A stretch of 64,000 nucleotides of DNA from Pseudomonas sp. L5B5. Its GTDB lineage: Bacteria > Pseudomonadota > Gammaproteobacteria > Pseudomonadales > Pseudomonadaceae. Position numbers and translations under genes: made by a program. Below the pieces are notes generated by a model. It ran no database searches, was not told where the DNA came from, and saw only the letters and a list, made by a program, of their open reading frames with translations. The stretch lies in contig NZ_CP084742.1 of NCBI RefSeq assembly GCF_020520285.1, positions 6,063,501-6,127,500 of the forward strand, read 5' to 3'. How positions within the stretch are numbered: the first letter of the stretch is position 1; each line of letters starts with the position of its first letter. This document shows positions 16,909 through 25,993 of the stretch, in pieces.

Positions 16909-17511
16909 ATGTACAAGGTTTACGGCGATTACCGTTCGGGCAACTGCTACAAGATCAAGCTGATGCTCAATCTGCTGGGGCTGCCTTATGAATGGCAGGC
17001 GGTGGATATCCTGGGGGGCGATACCCAGACGGAGGCATTCCTGGCAAAGAATCCCAACGGCAAGATTCCGGTCCTGGAGCTCGAGGATGGCACTTGCCTG
17101 TGGGAGTCCAATGCGATTCTCAACTTCCTCGCCGATGGCAGCGAGTTCCTGCCCAGTGAGCCGCGGCTGCGCACCCAGGTCCTGCAGTGGCAGTTCTTCG
17201 AGCAGTACAGCCACGAGCCCTATATCGCCGTGGCGCGGTTCATAAAGCTGTACGAGGGGCTGCCCGAGGAGCGCAAGGAGGAATACCTGAAGCTGCACAA
17301 GCGTGGGCACAAGGCGCTGGATGTGATGGAGAAGCAGCTGAGTCGCACGCCATACCTGGTGGGCGAGCACTATTCCATCGCCGATATCGCGTTGTACGCC
17401 TATACCCATGTGGCTCACGAGGGCGGTTTCGACCTGGCAGGCTACCCCGGGATCCAGGCCTGGATGCAGCGGGTGGCAAGCCACCCGCTGCATGTCGCGA
17501 TGTTCGATTGA
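16909..17511 (+). CDS. glutathione S-transferase family protein
   Basis: A 200-residue protein with the thioredoxin-like GST N-domain (about 1-80; YGDYRSGNCYKIKLMLNLLG, then NPNGKIPVLELEDGTCLWES with the cis-proline and the glutathione-binding E-S pair). An all-helical C-domain contains YSIADIALYAYTHVA, the N-capping box region. It probably conjugates or reduces electrophiles with glutathione; the substrate is unknown. It starts 10 bases after the aminotransferase pseudogene and may once have been co-transcribed with it. Confidence 0.9.
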   Translation: MYKVYGDYRSGNCYKIKLMLNLLGLPYEWQAVDILGGDTQTEAFLAKNPNGKIPVLELEDGTCLWESNAILNFLADGSEFLPSEPRLRTQVLQWQFFEQYSHEPYIAVARFIKLYEGLPEERKEEYLKLHKRGHKALDVMEKQLSRTPYLVGEHYSIADIALYAYTHVAHEGGFDLAGYPGIQAWMQRVASHPLHVAMFD

Positions 17512-17518
17512 GCAGGGG

Positions 17519-17535
17519 CCCGGCACCTTGCCGGG
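17519..17535 (+). terminator. weak terminator between convergent GST and glutaredoxin genes
   Basis: CCCGGCA/TGCCGGG form a 7-base stem with a 3-base loop, followed by TTGTT on the plus strand. Confidence 0.4.
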
Positions 17536-17539
17536 TTGT

Positions 17540-17911
17540 TCAGGCGGCGGAAAAACGCTGGTTCAGGTAATCGATGATGACCTTGGACTCGTACATCCAG
17601 GTGGTCTGTCCGTTCTCTTCGATGCGCAGGCACGGCACCTTGATCTTGCCGCCCTGTTCCAGCAGGGCCTGACGGTCCTGCGGGCTGTTCTTGGCATCGC
17701 GCAGTGCCACTGGCACGTTCAGGCGATGCAGGGTGCGGCGAGTCTTCACGCAGAAGGGGCAGGCATGGAACTGGTACAGGGTCAGGCCCTTGGCGGCCTG
17801 TTCGACCTGGGACTGGGCGGCGGCGCTACGCTGTTGCTTGCGCGGACGGGTGATGAAGTCGATGAAAATGATGAGTTGGCCCAGGCCGACTCGCAGTGCT
17901 TTGACGATCAC
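17540..17911 (-). CDS. glutaredoxin-domain protein with N-terminal membrane anchor
   Basis: A 123-residue protein. Residues 1-25 (ALRVGLGQLIIFIDFIT) look like a membrane or signal-anchor helix and are followed by a basic linker (RPRKQQR). A glutaredoxin fold follows from about 42, with the dithiol motif CPFC near 51-54 and the cis-proline in KIKVPCLRI. It most likely performs thiol-disulfide or glutathione redox chemistry at the inner membrane; orientation is not certain. It is convergent with the GST gene. Confidence 0.85.
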   Translation of the reverse strand: MIVKALRVGLGQLIIFIDFITRPRKQQRSAAAQSQVEQAAKGLTLYQFHACPFCVKTRRTLHRLNVPVALRDAKNSPQDRQALLEQGGKIKVPCLRIEENGQTTWMYESKVIIDYLNQRFSAA

Positions 17912-17967
17912 GGTTTTGCCTCTTGCCCATGGATGAAGGGCCGGCAGCTTACCTGATTTTCACCGGG

Positions 17968-17995
17968 CAAAAAAAACCGGCGATCAACGCCGGTT
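17968..17995 (-). terminator. intrinsic terminator of folE
   Basis: AACCGGCG/CGCCGGTT 8-base stem with a 5-base loop runs into eight T on the minus strand, 18 bases past the folE stop. Confidence 0.88.
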
Positions 17996-18012
17996 CTTTC
18001 ATGCCTCGCCTG

Positions 18013-18558
18013 TCACTTGATCAGGCTGAGGAACTCGCTGCGGGTCGCGGCATTCTCGCGGAATTCACCGAGCATCACCGAAGTGATCATCGACGAGTTC
18101 TGCTTCTCCACGCCGCGCATCATCATGCACATGTGCTTGGCCTCGATCACCACCGCAACGCCCAGGGCGCCCGTCACTTGCTGGACGGCGTCGGCGATCT
18201 GCCGGCTGAGGTTTTCCTGGATCTGCAGGCGCCGGGCGTACATGTCGACGATCCGCGCGACCTTCGACAGTCCCAGGACCTTGCCGCTGGGAATGTAGGC
18301 CACATGAGCCTTGCCGATGAAGGGCAGCAGGTGGTGTTCGCACAGCGAGTAGAGCTCGATGTCCTTGACCAGCACCATTTCGCTGTTGTCGGAGCTGAAC
18401 AAGGCACCGTTGGTGACCTCTTCCAGGGTTTGTGCATAACCGCGGCAAAGGTACTGCATGGCTTTGGCGGCGCGCTTGGGCGTGTCGAGCAGGCCCTCGC
18501 GGGAGACGTCCTCGCCCAGTTGGCCGAGGATCGCGGTGTAATTCTGTTCCAGGGACAT
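18013..18558 (-). CDS. folE: GTP cyclohydrolase I (FolE type)
   Basis: A 181-residue enzyme that converts GTP to 7,8-dihydroneopterin triphosphate, the first step to folate. [22 protein letters not shown] carries the zinc Cys/His pair and active-site histidines. [16 protein letters not shown] holds the second zinc cysteine and a substrate-binding serine segment. Pseudomonads often carry more than one folE copy, so this may not be the only one. ATG at 18558 with a normal leader; a strong terminator follows. Confidence 0.94.
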   Translation of the reverse strand: MSLEQNYTAILGQLGEDVSREGLLDTPKRAAKAMQYLCRGYAQTLEEVTNGALFSSDNSEMVLVKDIELYSLCEHHLLPFIGKAHVAYIPSGKVLGLSKVARIVDMYARRLQIQENLSRQIADAVQQVTGALGVAVVIEAKHMCMMMRGVEKQNSSMITSVMLGEFRENAATRSEFLSLIK

Positions 18559-18635
18559 GAAACTACCTGTGGGATTTTACGCAAAGGGCAAGGGTACGGT
18601 GGCCGGCACGGCGCTGCAAGCTTGGCGCAGCCGCT

Positions 18636-19193
18636 TTATTCGTCGCGGCCTTCCATCATGGTGCGCTTGAGCATCACATACAGCGCTCCGGTGCCACCAT
18701 GTTTGGCCTGGCAGGACGCGAAGCCCAGCACTTGTGAATGCTGGCGCAGCCAGGTGTTGACGTGGCTCTTGATCATCGGGCGCTTGCCGTCCAGGCGCAC
18801 GGCCTTGCCATGGGTGATCCGCACGCAGCGGATTTCGAACCGCGTGGCCTCGGCAAGAAAGGCCCAGAGGGTCTCTCGGGCTTTCTCCACGGTCATGCCG
18901 TGCAGGTCGAGACTGCCTTCAAAGGGGATCTGACCAATCTTCAGCTTGCGCATCTGGCTGTCCTGAACCCCGTCGCGGGCCCACATCAGCTCATCTTCAG
19001 GGCCCACGTCGATGACGAACTGGTCGGACAGCCCATCCACCGTGGTGGTTTCGCTACGGACGGTGGCAGCCTGGCGCAGCTTGGCGATCTGTGCCCGGTC
19101 GGTCTTGGGTTTGCCTGTTTCGGCACGATCATGCTTGATCGGCTTGATGCCGCGCATCTCGTTCTTGAACAGGGAAAAATCGTCGTCTTGCAT
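18636..19193 (-). CDS. smrB: Smr-domain protein, probable SmrB ribosome-rescue endonuclease
   Basis: A 185-residue protein with a charged N-terminal half and a C-terminal Smr domain. The two Smr motifs are SLDLHGMTVEKAR (DLHG at 96-99) and the ITHGKA block (about 126-131). Length and proximity to prmB and aroC match E. coli SmrB, which cleaves mRNA at collided ribosomes. The family also includes other Smr nucleases, so the precise role is inferred from context. It is transcribed toward folE. Confidence 0.8.
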   Translation of the reverse strand: MQDDDFSLFKNEMRGIKPIKHDRAETGKPKTDRAQIAKLRQAATVRSETTTVDGLSDQFVIDVGPEDELMWARDGVQDSQMRKLKIGQIPFEGSLDLHGMTVEKARETLWAFLAEATRFEIRCVRITHGKAVRLDGKRPMIKSHVNTWLRQHSQVLGFASCQAKHGGTGALYVMLKRTMMEGRDE

Positions 19194-19269
19194 ATCAGCC
19201 TCCGCGAAGGGCGGCCAGTTTACCCAACTCGGCGCGCCTTAAGGCGCGCAAATTGCGCCTCGGGCAGGG

Positions 19270-19590
19270 TCAGTCGTGTTTTTTCATCAGGTGCGCAGAC
19301 AAGCTCAGCGCCAGTGGCTGGCGCATGCGGCGCCGGCAGCGACGCCACAGGCGTACCCCGGCATACAGCAGTACCAGGCCGATCAGCAGAACCACCGACG
19401 AGCCCAGCGGCTGGGCATTGAGTTCACCCAGCGCGGGTGCGCGTCCCAGCAGGCTGGCGACACCGGCCATGGCCAGCAGCACGCCGCAGGTCGCCAGCAA
19501 CGCGGAGAATGCTGCTCCCAAGCGCAAGCGCCAGTTGCGCGGACTCTTGGGGCGCAACCGGCGTGCGTCAAAACCATCGGATATCTTCAT
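19270..19590 (-). CDS. small membrane protein of unknown function
   Basis: A 106-residue protein. A basic N-terminus (DARRLRPKSPRNWRLRLG) is followed by two hydrophobic helices at about 22-45 and 58-80. The tail is strongly basic (RLWRRCRRRMRQ). The architecture predicts two inner-membrane spans with both ends in the cytoplasm. No known family is recognised. The ATG at 19590 is preferred to an upstream start at 19683 because the added residues look like shadow sequence. Confidence 0.6.
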   Translation of the reverse strand: MKISDGFDARRLRPKSPRNWRLRLGAAFSALLATCGVLLAMAGVASLLGRAPALGELNAQPLGSSVVLLIGLVLLYAGVRLWRRCRRRMRQPLALSLSAHLMKKHD

Positions 19591-19732
19591 TCCGACCTTC
19601 CTCAGTGGGTATCGGCCCTTCGACCGGAAGTTGATCGGGTGGTTCCTGAGGCTCGGGTAATTACTGCAAATGCATGGCGTCAAATGCGTGGCGTTCTTGG
19701 ATGAGCGGCCTGCAGCCGCTCACCAGGGGCGA

Positions 19733-20323
19733 TCAGATCAGGCTGGCGGTCAGGGCGAGGGTGGCGAAATTGTCGGCCATGATCGCCATCTCGGTCTGCT
19801 GCACGTGCTCGGCGCTGAGGATGCCGCCCTTGTAGGGCAGGTCGCGGGTGGCGCAGGCATCCTCCACCAGGGTGCAGCGAAAGCCCAGGTTCTTTGCTGC
19901 GCGAACGGTAGTGCTGACGCTGGAGTGGCTCATGAAGCCCGCCACGATCAGGTCCAGCGAACCGAGGTCCTGCAGGCGTTTTTCCAGTTCGGTGCCGTGG
20001 AAGGCACTGGGCAGCAACTTGCCGATGATGGTCTCGTCACCCTGGGGTTCGAGACCGGGGATGAATTCGCCGCGTTCGCCCTGGGGGTCGAACAGGCCGC
20101 CCACGGTGCCGAGGTGGCGTACATGCACGATGGGCCGGCCGGCGGCCCGGGCAGCGGCCAGCAGTTGGCGGATGTTGGCCACTGCCGCATCCATGCCGGA
20201 CAGGGCCAGCGGGCCGCTGAGGTACTCTTTCTGGGCGTCGATGATCACAAGGGTCGCGTGGCTCAAATTGGCCGCCGCATAACCACGACCGCTGAGTTGA
20301 AACATCGTCTTTGGAACGGACAT
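19733..20323 (-). CDS. isochorismatase-like cysteine hydrolase
   Basis: A 196-residue cysteine hydrolase. ATLVIIDAQKEYLSGPLAL holds the catalytic aspartate. The mid-protein region reads IVHVRHLG, and the nucleophile region LIVAGFMSHSSVSTTVRAA has serine where most members have cysteine (usual pattern G-x-x-T-x-x-C-V). That position therefore needs attention, and true hydrolase activity is uncertain. It is divergent from prmB. The ATG at 20323 gives the family-like start (MSVPKTMFQL). Confidence 0.8.
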   Translation of the reverse strand: MSVPKTMFQLSGRGYAAANLSHATLVIIDAQKEYLSGPLALSGMDAAVANIRQLLAAARAAGRPIVHVRHLGTVGGLFDPQGERGEFIPGLEPQGDETIIGKLLPSAFHGTELEKRLQDLGSLDLIVAGFMSHSSVSTTVRAAKNLGFRCTLVEDACATRDLPYKGGILSAEHVQQTEMAIMADNFATLALTASLI

Positions 20324-20561
20324 TCTGGGGCTCCTGTGAGTGGGGCGTTTGCGACATTGTCCTCTGGCGGAGCGGTTCTGTGAATCGCTACTAACGTAAG
20401 GGGCGCCGTTGCTGGCCTGCAGCCATGTCAAGAGCCATCATCGAGAGCCCCCGGGAAGGGCAAGGCAGCCATCGATCGATGATGCCGTGATGGTTTTCAC
20501 GCTTAGTCGGCGACGACTTTGGCTGTTAGAATCGCCGGTCGTTTTGTCAGGAGTCTGTTCC

Positions 20562-21470
20562 GTGATCACTTCCCGTCTTCGCACCTTGCGTGACCATATC
20601 CGCTGGGCCGTCAGCCGCTTTCATGGGGAGAATCTATTCTTCGGCCATGGCACCGACAATGCCTGGGACGAGGCGCGCCAATTGGTGCTCGGTGCCCTGC
20701 ACCTGCCCTGGGAAATTGCCGATAGCTACCTGGACTGCGCGTTGGAGGACAACGAGCTGGTCCACCTGCAGCACTTGCTCAAGCGTCGGATCGATGACCG
20801 CGTGCCAGCGGCCTACCTGTTGGGCGAGGCCTGGTTCTGTGGCCTGCCGTTCATCGTCGACGAACGCGTGCTGATTCCGCGCTCGCCCATTGGCGAGCTG
20901 ATCGAGAAGCGCTTCGAGCCCTGGCTGGCCAATGAGCCGGCGCGCATCCTCGACCTGTGCACTGGTTCCGGTTGCATCGGTATCGCCTGTGCCTACGAAT
21001 TCCGCGATGCCGAGGTGGTGCTGGGGGACCTGTCCTTCGAGGCCCTGGAAGTGGCCAACCAGAACATCGAGCGCCATGGTGTCGAGGAGCGGGTGTTCAC
21101 TGTGCAGGGTGATGGTTTCGAAGGCCTGCCGGGCCAGCGCTTCGACCTGATCGTCTCCAACCCGCCCTATGTCGATGCCGAGGACTTTGCCGACATGCCG
21201 CAGGAATACCAGCACGAACCCGAGCTGGGCCTGGCCTGTGGCGATGATGGCTTGAACCTGGTGCGGCGGATGCTGGCCGAGGCAGCCGACCATCTGACCG
21301 AGAAGGGCCTGATGATCATCGAGGTTGGCAACAGCCAGGTGCACGTCGAGGCGCTCTACCCGGAAGTCGATTTCGCCTGGCTGGATTTCGAGCGCGGAGG
21401 CCATGGAGTCTTCATGCTGACGGCCGAGCAGTGCCGCCAGCACCAGGCGCTGTTCGCTTCTCGTCTCTGA
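20562..21470 (+). CDS. prmB: ribosomal protein uL3 glutamine N5-methyltransferase PrmB
   Basis: A 302-residue SAM-dependent enzyme that methylates a glutamine of ribosomal protein L3. The SAM loop [10 protein letters not shown] is at 131-140 and the glutamine-binding NPPY motif at 200-203. The GTG start at 20562 is chosen because AGGAG lies 8 bases upstream and the protein then begins [20 protein letters not shown], as in relatives. A longer in-frame extension to 20409 is unsupported. The prmB-aroC neighbourhood is widely conserved. Confidence 0.95.
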   Translation: MITSRLRTLRDHIRWAVSRFHGENLFFGHGTDNAWDEARQLVLGALHLPWEIADSYLDCALEDNELVHLQHLLKRRIDDRVPAAYLLGEAWFCGLPFIVDERVLIPRSPIGELIEKRFEPWLANEPARILDLCTGSGCIGIACAYEFRDAEVVLGDLSFEALEVANQNIERHGVEERVFTVQGDGFEGLPGQRFDLIVSNPPYVDAEDFADMPQEYQHEPELGLACGDDGLNLVRRMLAEAADHLTEKGLMIIEVGNSQVHVEALYPEVDFAWLDFERGGHGVFMLTAEQCRQHQALFASRL

Positions 21471-21481
21471 CGGGATTTGCC

Positions 21482-21505
21482 GGCCCGTGCAATGCGGGCC
21501 TTGTT
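21482..21505 (+). terminator. possible prmB terminator
   Basis: GGCCCG/CGGGCC stem with a 7-base loop is followed by TTGTT, 11 bases after the prmB stop. Confidence 0.45.
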
Positions 21506-21521
21506 GGCAGGGGGTTGCGAC

Positions 21522-22313
21522 TCAGCGGTGGGTCGCGATCCAGATCAGCAAGCCGGCCTGGAACACAGCAAAGGCCACCAGGCAGGTGATGGTGAACCGC
21601 AAGCCGGCATCCTCACGCTTGTACTTGGTGACTTTCTCGTCCTGCTTGCGCAGCTTGCCTTCCAATTCTTCCAGGTTCTGTTCGGCCTGCTGGAGCATCT
21701 GTGCGGCTTCGAGTATTTCCACGAACTGCAGTTTCTCGGTGTTCCACTGGCTCAGCAGTTCCCCGACCTGGACTTCCTTGACGCTACCCTTGAGGTGCTG
21801 GGCGTCGGCATACGCCACGTCGAAGCCCTGCATGCGCAGCACATGATCGCGGCGCAGGCGCGTGTCTTCGTTCAGGGCATCCTTGTTGGCCAGGTCGAAA
21901 CCCTCTACCCGGTAGTGCGGCCACTTCTTCTGTGCCCACTGCGCGGCCTGGGCCATCAGGAAGCGACCGATCCCGCGGTTCAGGGGCTCGATCTGCAGGC
22001 CACCTTCCGGCTCGAAGACCACCCGGCGGGTATCGTGTTCGACCCACACATCCAGGTGGTTCTGTTCCTTGCGCACCCGTTGCCCTGGCAGGCTGACGTT
22101 CAGGCGCAGCAGGCTGCACTGCTTGTTGCTGCGCTCGGCATAACCGAACTCGATGAAGCGCAGGGGACGGGTGCCGGTAGCACGATCGGTTTGCAGGGGC
22201 GCCAGGCGCAGCATCTTGCGGTGTTCGACCTGGACGTCCGCCCAGGGCCTTAGTGCCGGCTCCGGGGCGACGGTTTCCGGCTCGGCGGCGGGTGAATTCT
22301 GGGTATCAGTCAT
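21522..22313 (-). CDS. hypothetical protein with coiled coil and C-terminal membrane helix
   Basis: A 263-residue protein, unrecognised. An acidic/proline N-terminus (residues 1-35) is followed by a mixed alpha/beta region with repeated RxxLRFIEFGYAERSNKQC-type blocks. A predicted coiled coil covers about 185-230 (EILEAAQMLQQAEQNLEELE). The last 25 residues form one hydrophobic helix (FTITCLVAFAVFQAGLLIWI). It looks like a tail-anchored inner-membrane protein. The ATG at 22313 is chosen; upstream residues overlap the next gene's 3' end. Confidence 0.6.
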   Translation of the reverse strand: MTDTQNSPAAEPETVAPEPALRPWADVQVEHRKMLRLAPLQTDRATGTRPLRFIEFGYAERSNKQCSLLRLNVSLPGQRVRKEQNHLDVWVEHDTRRVVFEPEGGLQIEPLNRGIGRFLMAQAAQWAQKKWPHYRVEGFDLANKDALNEDTRLRRDHVLRMQGFDVAYADAQHLKGSVKEVQVGELLSQWNTEKLQFVEILEAAQMLQQAEQNLEELEGKLRKQDEKVTKYKREDAGLRFTITCLVAFAVFQAGLLIWIATHR

Positions 22314-22410
22314 AACGGCAAGTCCTGTCCAATCGCTGTGCGCCGACAGCAATCGAACGGCCGGCAAAGGCTTATCGGCCGTTTTCTCCAGGACTGGAGG
22401 GTAAAGCAAG

Positions 22411-23364
22411 CTAACGGGTGTGAAGTCCGTCAATAAAACGGGTAATGGCGCTGCCCAGTTGGGCTGCCAGGGGTAGTTGCGGGTCCTTGTAGGAGGCCAG
22501 TTGACGCTGCAGGTCGTTGGGTACGATGCGCATCACATGGTTCATGCCTTCGATCAGGGTCAGTTGTGCATCTGGCTTGGCGGCCTTGAGCACTTTGGCG
22601 TCGTCGACGCTGACCTGGATGTCGTTGCTGCCCTGCACGATCAAGGCGGGCATCTTCAGGCGGGCGAAGGCGGCGGCCGGATCATCGCGAAACAGGGTGA
22701 TCAAGTAGGGCTGCACACTGGGGCGGAAGATCACCTGCAGTGCAGGAGGCACGTCGGCATCGACCTTGCCGGCCTTGAGACTGTCCAGCAACTCGTTGGC
22801 TCGCATCATCAAGGCCGGTGGCAACCGATAGCTCAACTGCTGGCGCAGGACCTGGTCCACTGGGCGGGCCGTGCCGGCGATGGAGATCACCCCGGCGGCA
22901 TCCACTTGCGGGGCGGCCAGGCTGGCGATCAGAGCCCCTTCGCTGTGCCCCAGCACGACCAGGCTGCCCAGGCGTGGATCGGCCTTGAGCTTGTTGCCCC
23001 AGGCCACGGCGTCGGCCACGTAGGCATCGAGGGTCAGGTCGCGTTCATCCGGGGTGGCGGCCAGGCTGGCGGCCACTCCGCGCTTGTCGTAGCGCACGCT
23101 GGCGATGTTGTGTCGGGCCAGCACCCAGGCCAGGCGCTTGAGACTATCGTTGCGCCCGCCGTCGGGGTTGTTGCCGTCGCGATCGGTGGGACCGGAACCG
23201 GAGATGATCAGGACCACCGGTACCGGTCGTTCGGACTTGGGCAGCAGCAGCGACCCGAACAGTTCGCCATGGCCGGTATCCACACTGATGGGGCGTTGCA
23301 GGACAGTGGCCTGGGCCAGGCCGGTGAAGAGGAAAAGACTCAGCAGAAGGACTCGCAGCATCAT
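22411..23364 (-). CDS. secreted alpha/beta hydrolase
   Basis: A 317-residue protein with a Sec signal peptide (MMLRVLLLSLFLFTGLAQA, about 1-19). The alpha/beta-hydrolase core has the HG-like loop VVLIISGSGPTDRDGNN, the nucleophile elbow GHSEGA (Ser near 140), an acid in LIVQGSNDIQV and the histidine in GMNHVMR near 285. It is probably periplasmic; the substrate is unknown. Two adjacent ATGs (23364 and 23361) are equally possible. It is divergent from aroC, with 191 bases between. Confidence 0.82.
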   Translation of the reverse strand: MMLRVLLLSLFLFTGLAQATVLQRPISVDTGHGELFGSLLLPKSERPVPVVLIISGSGPTDRDGNNPDGGRNDSLKRLAWVLARHNIASVRYDKRGVAASLAATPDERDLTLDAYVADAVAWGNKLKADPRLGSLVVLGHSEGALIASLAAPQVDAAGVISIAGTARPVDQVLRQQLSYRLPPALMMRANELLDSLKAGKVDADVPPALQVIFRPSVQPYLITLFRDDPAAAFARLKMPALIVQGSNDIQVSVDDAKVLKAAKPDAQLTLIEGMNHVMRIVPNDLQRQLASYKDPQLPLAAQLGSAITRFIDGLHTR

Positions 23365-23555
23365 CACGCCATCATGGGTAAGGTGCCCGTTGGACTCGGG
23401 TCGGGGCAGAAGGTTCGAGGATGAACTAGTCGGGTAGCCTGCGTATACTGCCGGGCTGCCGGGTGCTATTGCCGTGGGTCGATGGATGATCGACAAACCG
23501 TAACAGGCCCTGGTCCAGATTGAGTCATTCCCGCTGATTTCACGGAGCGCCCCGC

Positions 23556-24647
23556 ATGTCCGGCAATACCTACGGCAAGCTGTTCACTGTCACCACCGCC
23601 GGCGAAAGCCATGGCCCGGCATTGGTCGCCATTGTCGACGGCTGCCCGCCGGGCCTGGAGCTGTCCCTGCAGGACTTGCAGCATGACCTGGACCGGCGCA
23701 AGCCCGGCACCAGTCGCCATACCACCCAGCGCCAGGAGCCCGATGAGGTCGAGATCCTCTCCGGGGTCTTCGAGGGCAGGACCACCGGTTGCTCCATCGG
23801 CCTGCTGATCCGCAACACCGACCAGAAGTCCAAGGACTACTCGGCCATCAAGGACCTGTTCCGCCCGGCCCATGCCGACTACACCTACCACCACAAGTAC
23901 GGCCTGCGCGACTACCGCGGCGGCGGCCGCAGCTCGGCGCGGGAAACCGCCATGCGCGTGGCGGCCGGGGCCATCGCCAAGAAATACCTGGCCAGCCAGG
24001 GCATCGTGGTGCGGGGTTACATGAGCCAGCTGGGCCCGATCGAAATCCCGTTCAAGAGCTGGGACTCGGTGCAGGACAACGCCTTCTTCAGCCCCGATCC
24101 GGACAAGGTGCCGGAGCTTGAGGCCTATATGGACCAGTTGCGTCGTGACCAGGATTCCGTGGGCGCGAAGATCACGGTGGTTGCCGAAGGTGTGATGCCG
24201 GGCCTGGGCGAGCCGATCTTCGATCGCCTCGACGCCGAGCTGGCCCACGCGCTAATGAGCATCAATGCGGTCAAGGGCGTGGAAATCGGAGCCGGTTTCG
24301 CCTCGGTGTCCCAGCGTGGCACGGAACACCGGGACGAGCTGACGCCGGAAGGTTTCCTCAGCAACAACGCCGGCGGCATCCTCGGCGGTATCTCCTCGGG
24401 CCAGCCGATCGTTGCCCACCTGGCCCTCAAGCCGACTTCCAGCATCACCACCCCGGGCCGCTCCATCGATGTCGATGGCAACCCGGTGGACGTGATCACC
24501 AAGGGTCGTCACGACCCGTGCGTGGGCATTCGCGCCACGCCGATCGCCGAGGCGATGATGGCCATCGTGCTGATGGACCACCTGCTGCGCCACCGCGGCC
24601 AGAACGCCGACGTGCGTGTCGGCACGCCGGTACTGGGCCAGCTGTAA
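23556..24647 (+). CDS. aroC: chorismate synthase
   Basis: A 363-residue FMN-dependent enzyme that makes chorismate from EPSP, the last shikimate-pathway step. All three family signatures are present: [18 protein letters not shown] near 14-31, the [20 protein letters not shown] type block at about 125-145 (here [13 protein letters not shown]), and [17 protein letters not shown] near 318-334. Length is standard. The MFS gene follows 28 bases later and may be co-transcribed. Confidence 0.98.
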   Translation: MSGNTYGKLFTVTTAGESHGPALVAIVDGCPPGLELSLQDLQHDLDRRKPGTSRHTTQRQEPDEVEILSGVFEGRTTGCSIGLLIRNTDQKSKDYSAIKDLFRPAHADYTYHHKYGLRDYRGGGRSSARETAMRVAAGAIAKKYLASQGIVVRGYMSQLGPIEIPFKSWDSVQDNAFFSPDPDKVPELEAYMDQLRRDQDSVGAKITVVAEGVMPGLGEPIFDRLDAELAHALMSINAVKGVEIGAGFASVSQRGTEHRDELTPEGFLSNNAGGILGGISSGQPIVAHLALKPTSSITTPGRSIDVDGNPVDVITKGRHDPCVGIRATPIAEAMMAIVLMDHLLRHRGQNADVRVGTPVLGQL

Positions 24648-24675
24648 TGGCTAGCCTGCCAGTCGTCACGGCCTG

Positions 24676-25830
24676 ATGGCCGTGGCGGCATTGCCGTACT
24701 GGCGGCTTTCCAGTTTCTACCTGTTCTATTTCGCGCTGCTGGGATCGACCGCTCCGTTCCTGGCGCTGTACTTCGATCACCTGGGGTTTTCCAGTGCGCG
24801 GATCGGCGAACTGGTAGCCATTCCCATGCTCATGCGTTGCGTGGCGCCCAACCTCTGGGGCTGGCTTGGCGACTACACCGGCCGGCGCCTGGCCATCGTG
24901 CGGTTTGGCGCGGTCTGCACCCTGGTGTGCTTTTCCCTGATCTTCATCGACAAGAGTTATGCCTGGCTGGCGATGGTCATGGCCCTGCACGCCTTCTTCT
25001 GGCATGCCGTGCTGCCACAGTTCGAGGTCATCACCCTGGCCCACCTGCAGGGGCAGGCTTCGCGCTATAGCCAGATCCGTCTCTGGGGCTCGATCGGCTT
25101 CATTCTCACGGTCGTGGCCCTGGGGCGCTTGTTCGAGTGGCTGAGCCTGGACATCTATCCCGTGACCCTGGTGGTGATCATGGGCGGCATCGTGGTCAGC
25201 AGCCTGTGGGTACCCAATGCCCAGCCGCTGGCCCAGGGGCAGCGCCTGGCAGGGGAGGGGTTTGTCAGGCAGTTGCGGGCGCCGGGGGTGCTGGCTTTCT
25301 ACCTGTGCGTGGCGCTGATGCAACTCAGTCACGGCCCCTACTACACCTTCCTGACCCTGCACCTTGAACGACTGGGCTACAGTCGCGGCCTGATCGGCAT
25401 GCTCTGGGCGCTGGGGGTGGTGGCCGAGGTGCTGATGTTCCTGGCCATGAGCCGGATCCTGGCGCGGTTTTCCGTACGCCGGGTGCTGCTGGCCAGTTTC
25501 CTGCTGGCGGCACTGCGCTGGCTGCTGCTGGGCAGCCTGGCGGAGTTCCTCTGGGTACTGCTGCTGGCCCAGGTACTGCACGCCGCGACCTTCGGCAGCT
25601 TCCACGCGGCGGCCATTCATTTCGTGCAGCGCAGCTTCGGTGCTCGCCAGCAAGGCCAGGGCCAAGCGTTGTATGCCGCCCTGGCCGGAACCGGTGGTGC
25701 CCTGGGCGCCTTGTATTCCGGATACAGCTGGAATGCCCTGGGGGCCACATTGACCTTTAGTATTGCCAGCGTCGCCGCCCTGGCCGCAGCCGTTATCATT
25801 GCCACTCGCATGCAAGAGCAAGGAGCCTGA
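24676..25830 (+). CDS. MFS transporter, HcaT/nucleoside-symporter-like
   Basis: A 384-residue, 12-helix major facilitator. SSFYLFYFALLGSTAPFLALYF is TM1, and RIGELVAIPMLMRCVAPNLWGWLGDYTGRR shows the loop 2-3 motif region. The RLWGSIGFILTV block resembles the 3-phenylpropionate/nucleoside:proton symporter-like subgroup. The substrate is unknown. In P. aeruginosa the equivalent gene lies between aroC and mtnB (recalled), and here the next gene is a degenerate mtnD homologue. Confidence 0.85.
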   Translation: MAVAALPYWRLSSFYLFYFALLGSTAPFLALYFDHLGFSSARIGELVAIPMLMRCVAPNLWGWLGDYTGRRLAIVRFGAVCTLVCFSLIFIDKSYAWLAMVMALHAFFWHAVLPQFEVITLAHLQGQASRYSQIRLWGSIGFILTVVALGRLFEWLSLDIYPVTLVVIMGGIVVSSLWVPNAQPLAQGQRLAGEGFVRQLRAPGVLAFYLCVALMQLSHGPYYTFLTLHLERLGYSRGLIGMLWALGVVAEVLMFLAMSRILARFSVRRVLLASFLLAALRWLLLGSLAEFLWVLLLAQVLHAATFGSFHAAAIHFVQRSFGARQQGQGQALYAALAGTGGALGALYSGYSWNALGATLTFSIASVAALAAAVIIATRMQEQGA

Positions 25831-25993
25831 GCCCTTGCTGTAGTCCAGGCTCCAGGGTGCCCACGCAGCCTGTTGCAAGCCATTCAAGCCGTGAAGGTGC
25901 CTTCGGCGAAAGAGCCATCGTCCGGCGTTGTATCGCGTCGGGGCTGCCTGTTGCAGCCCCGAGCGTGCCACTCAAATCCTAGGAGTCACCACT

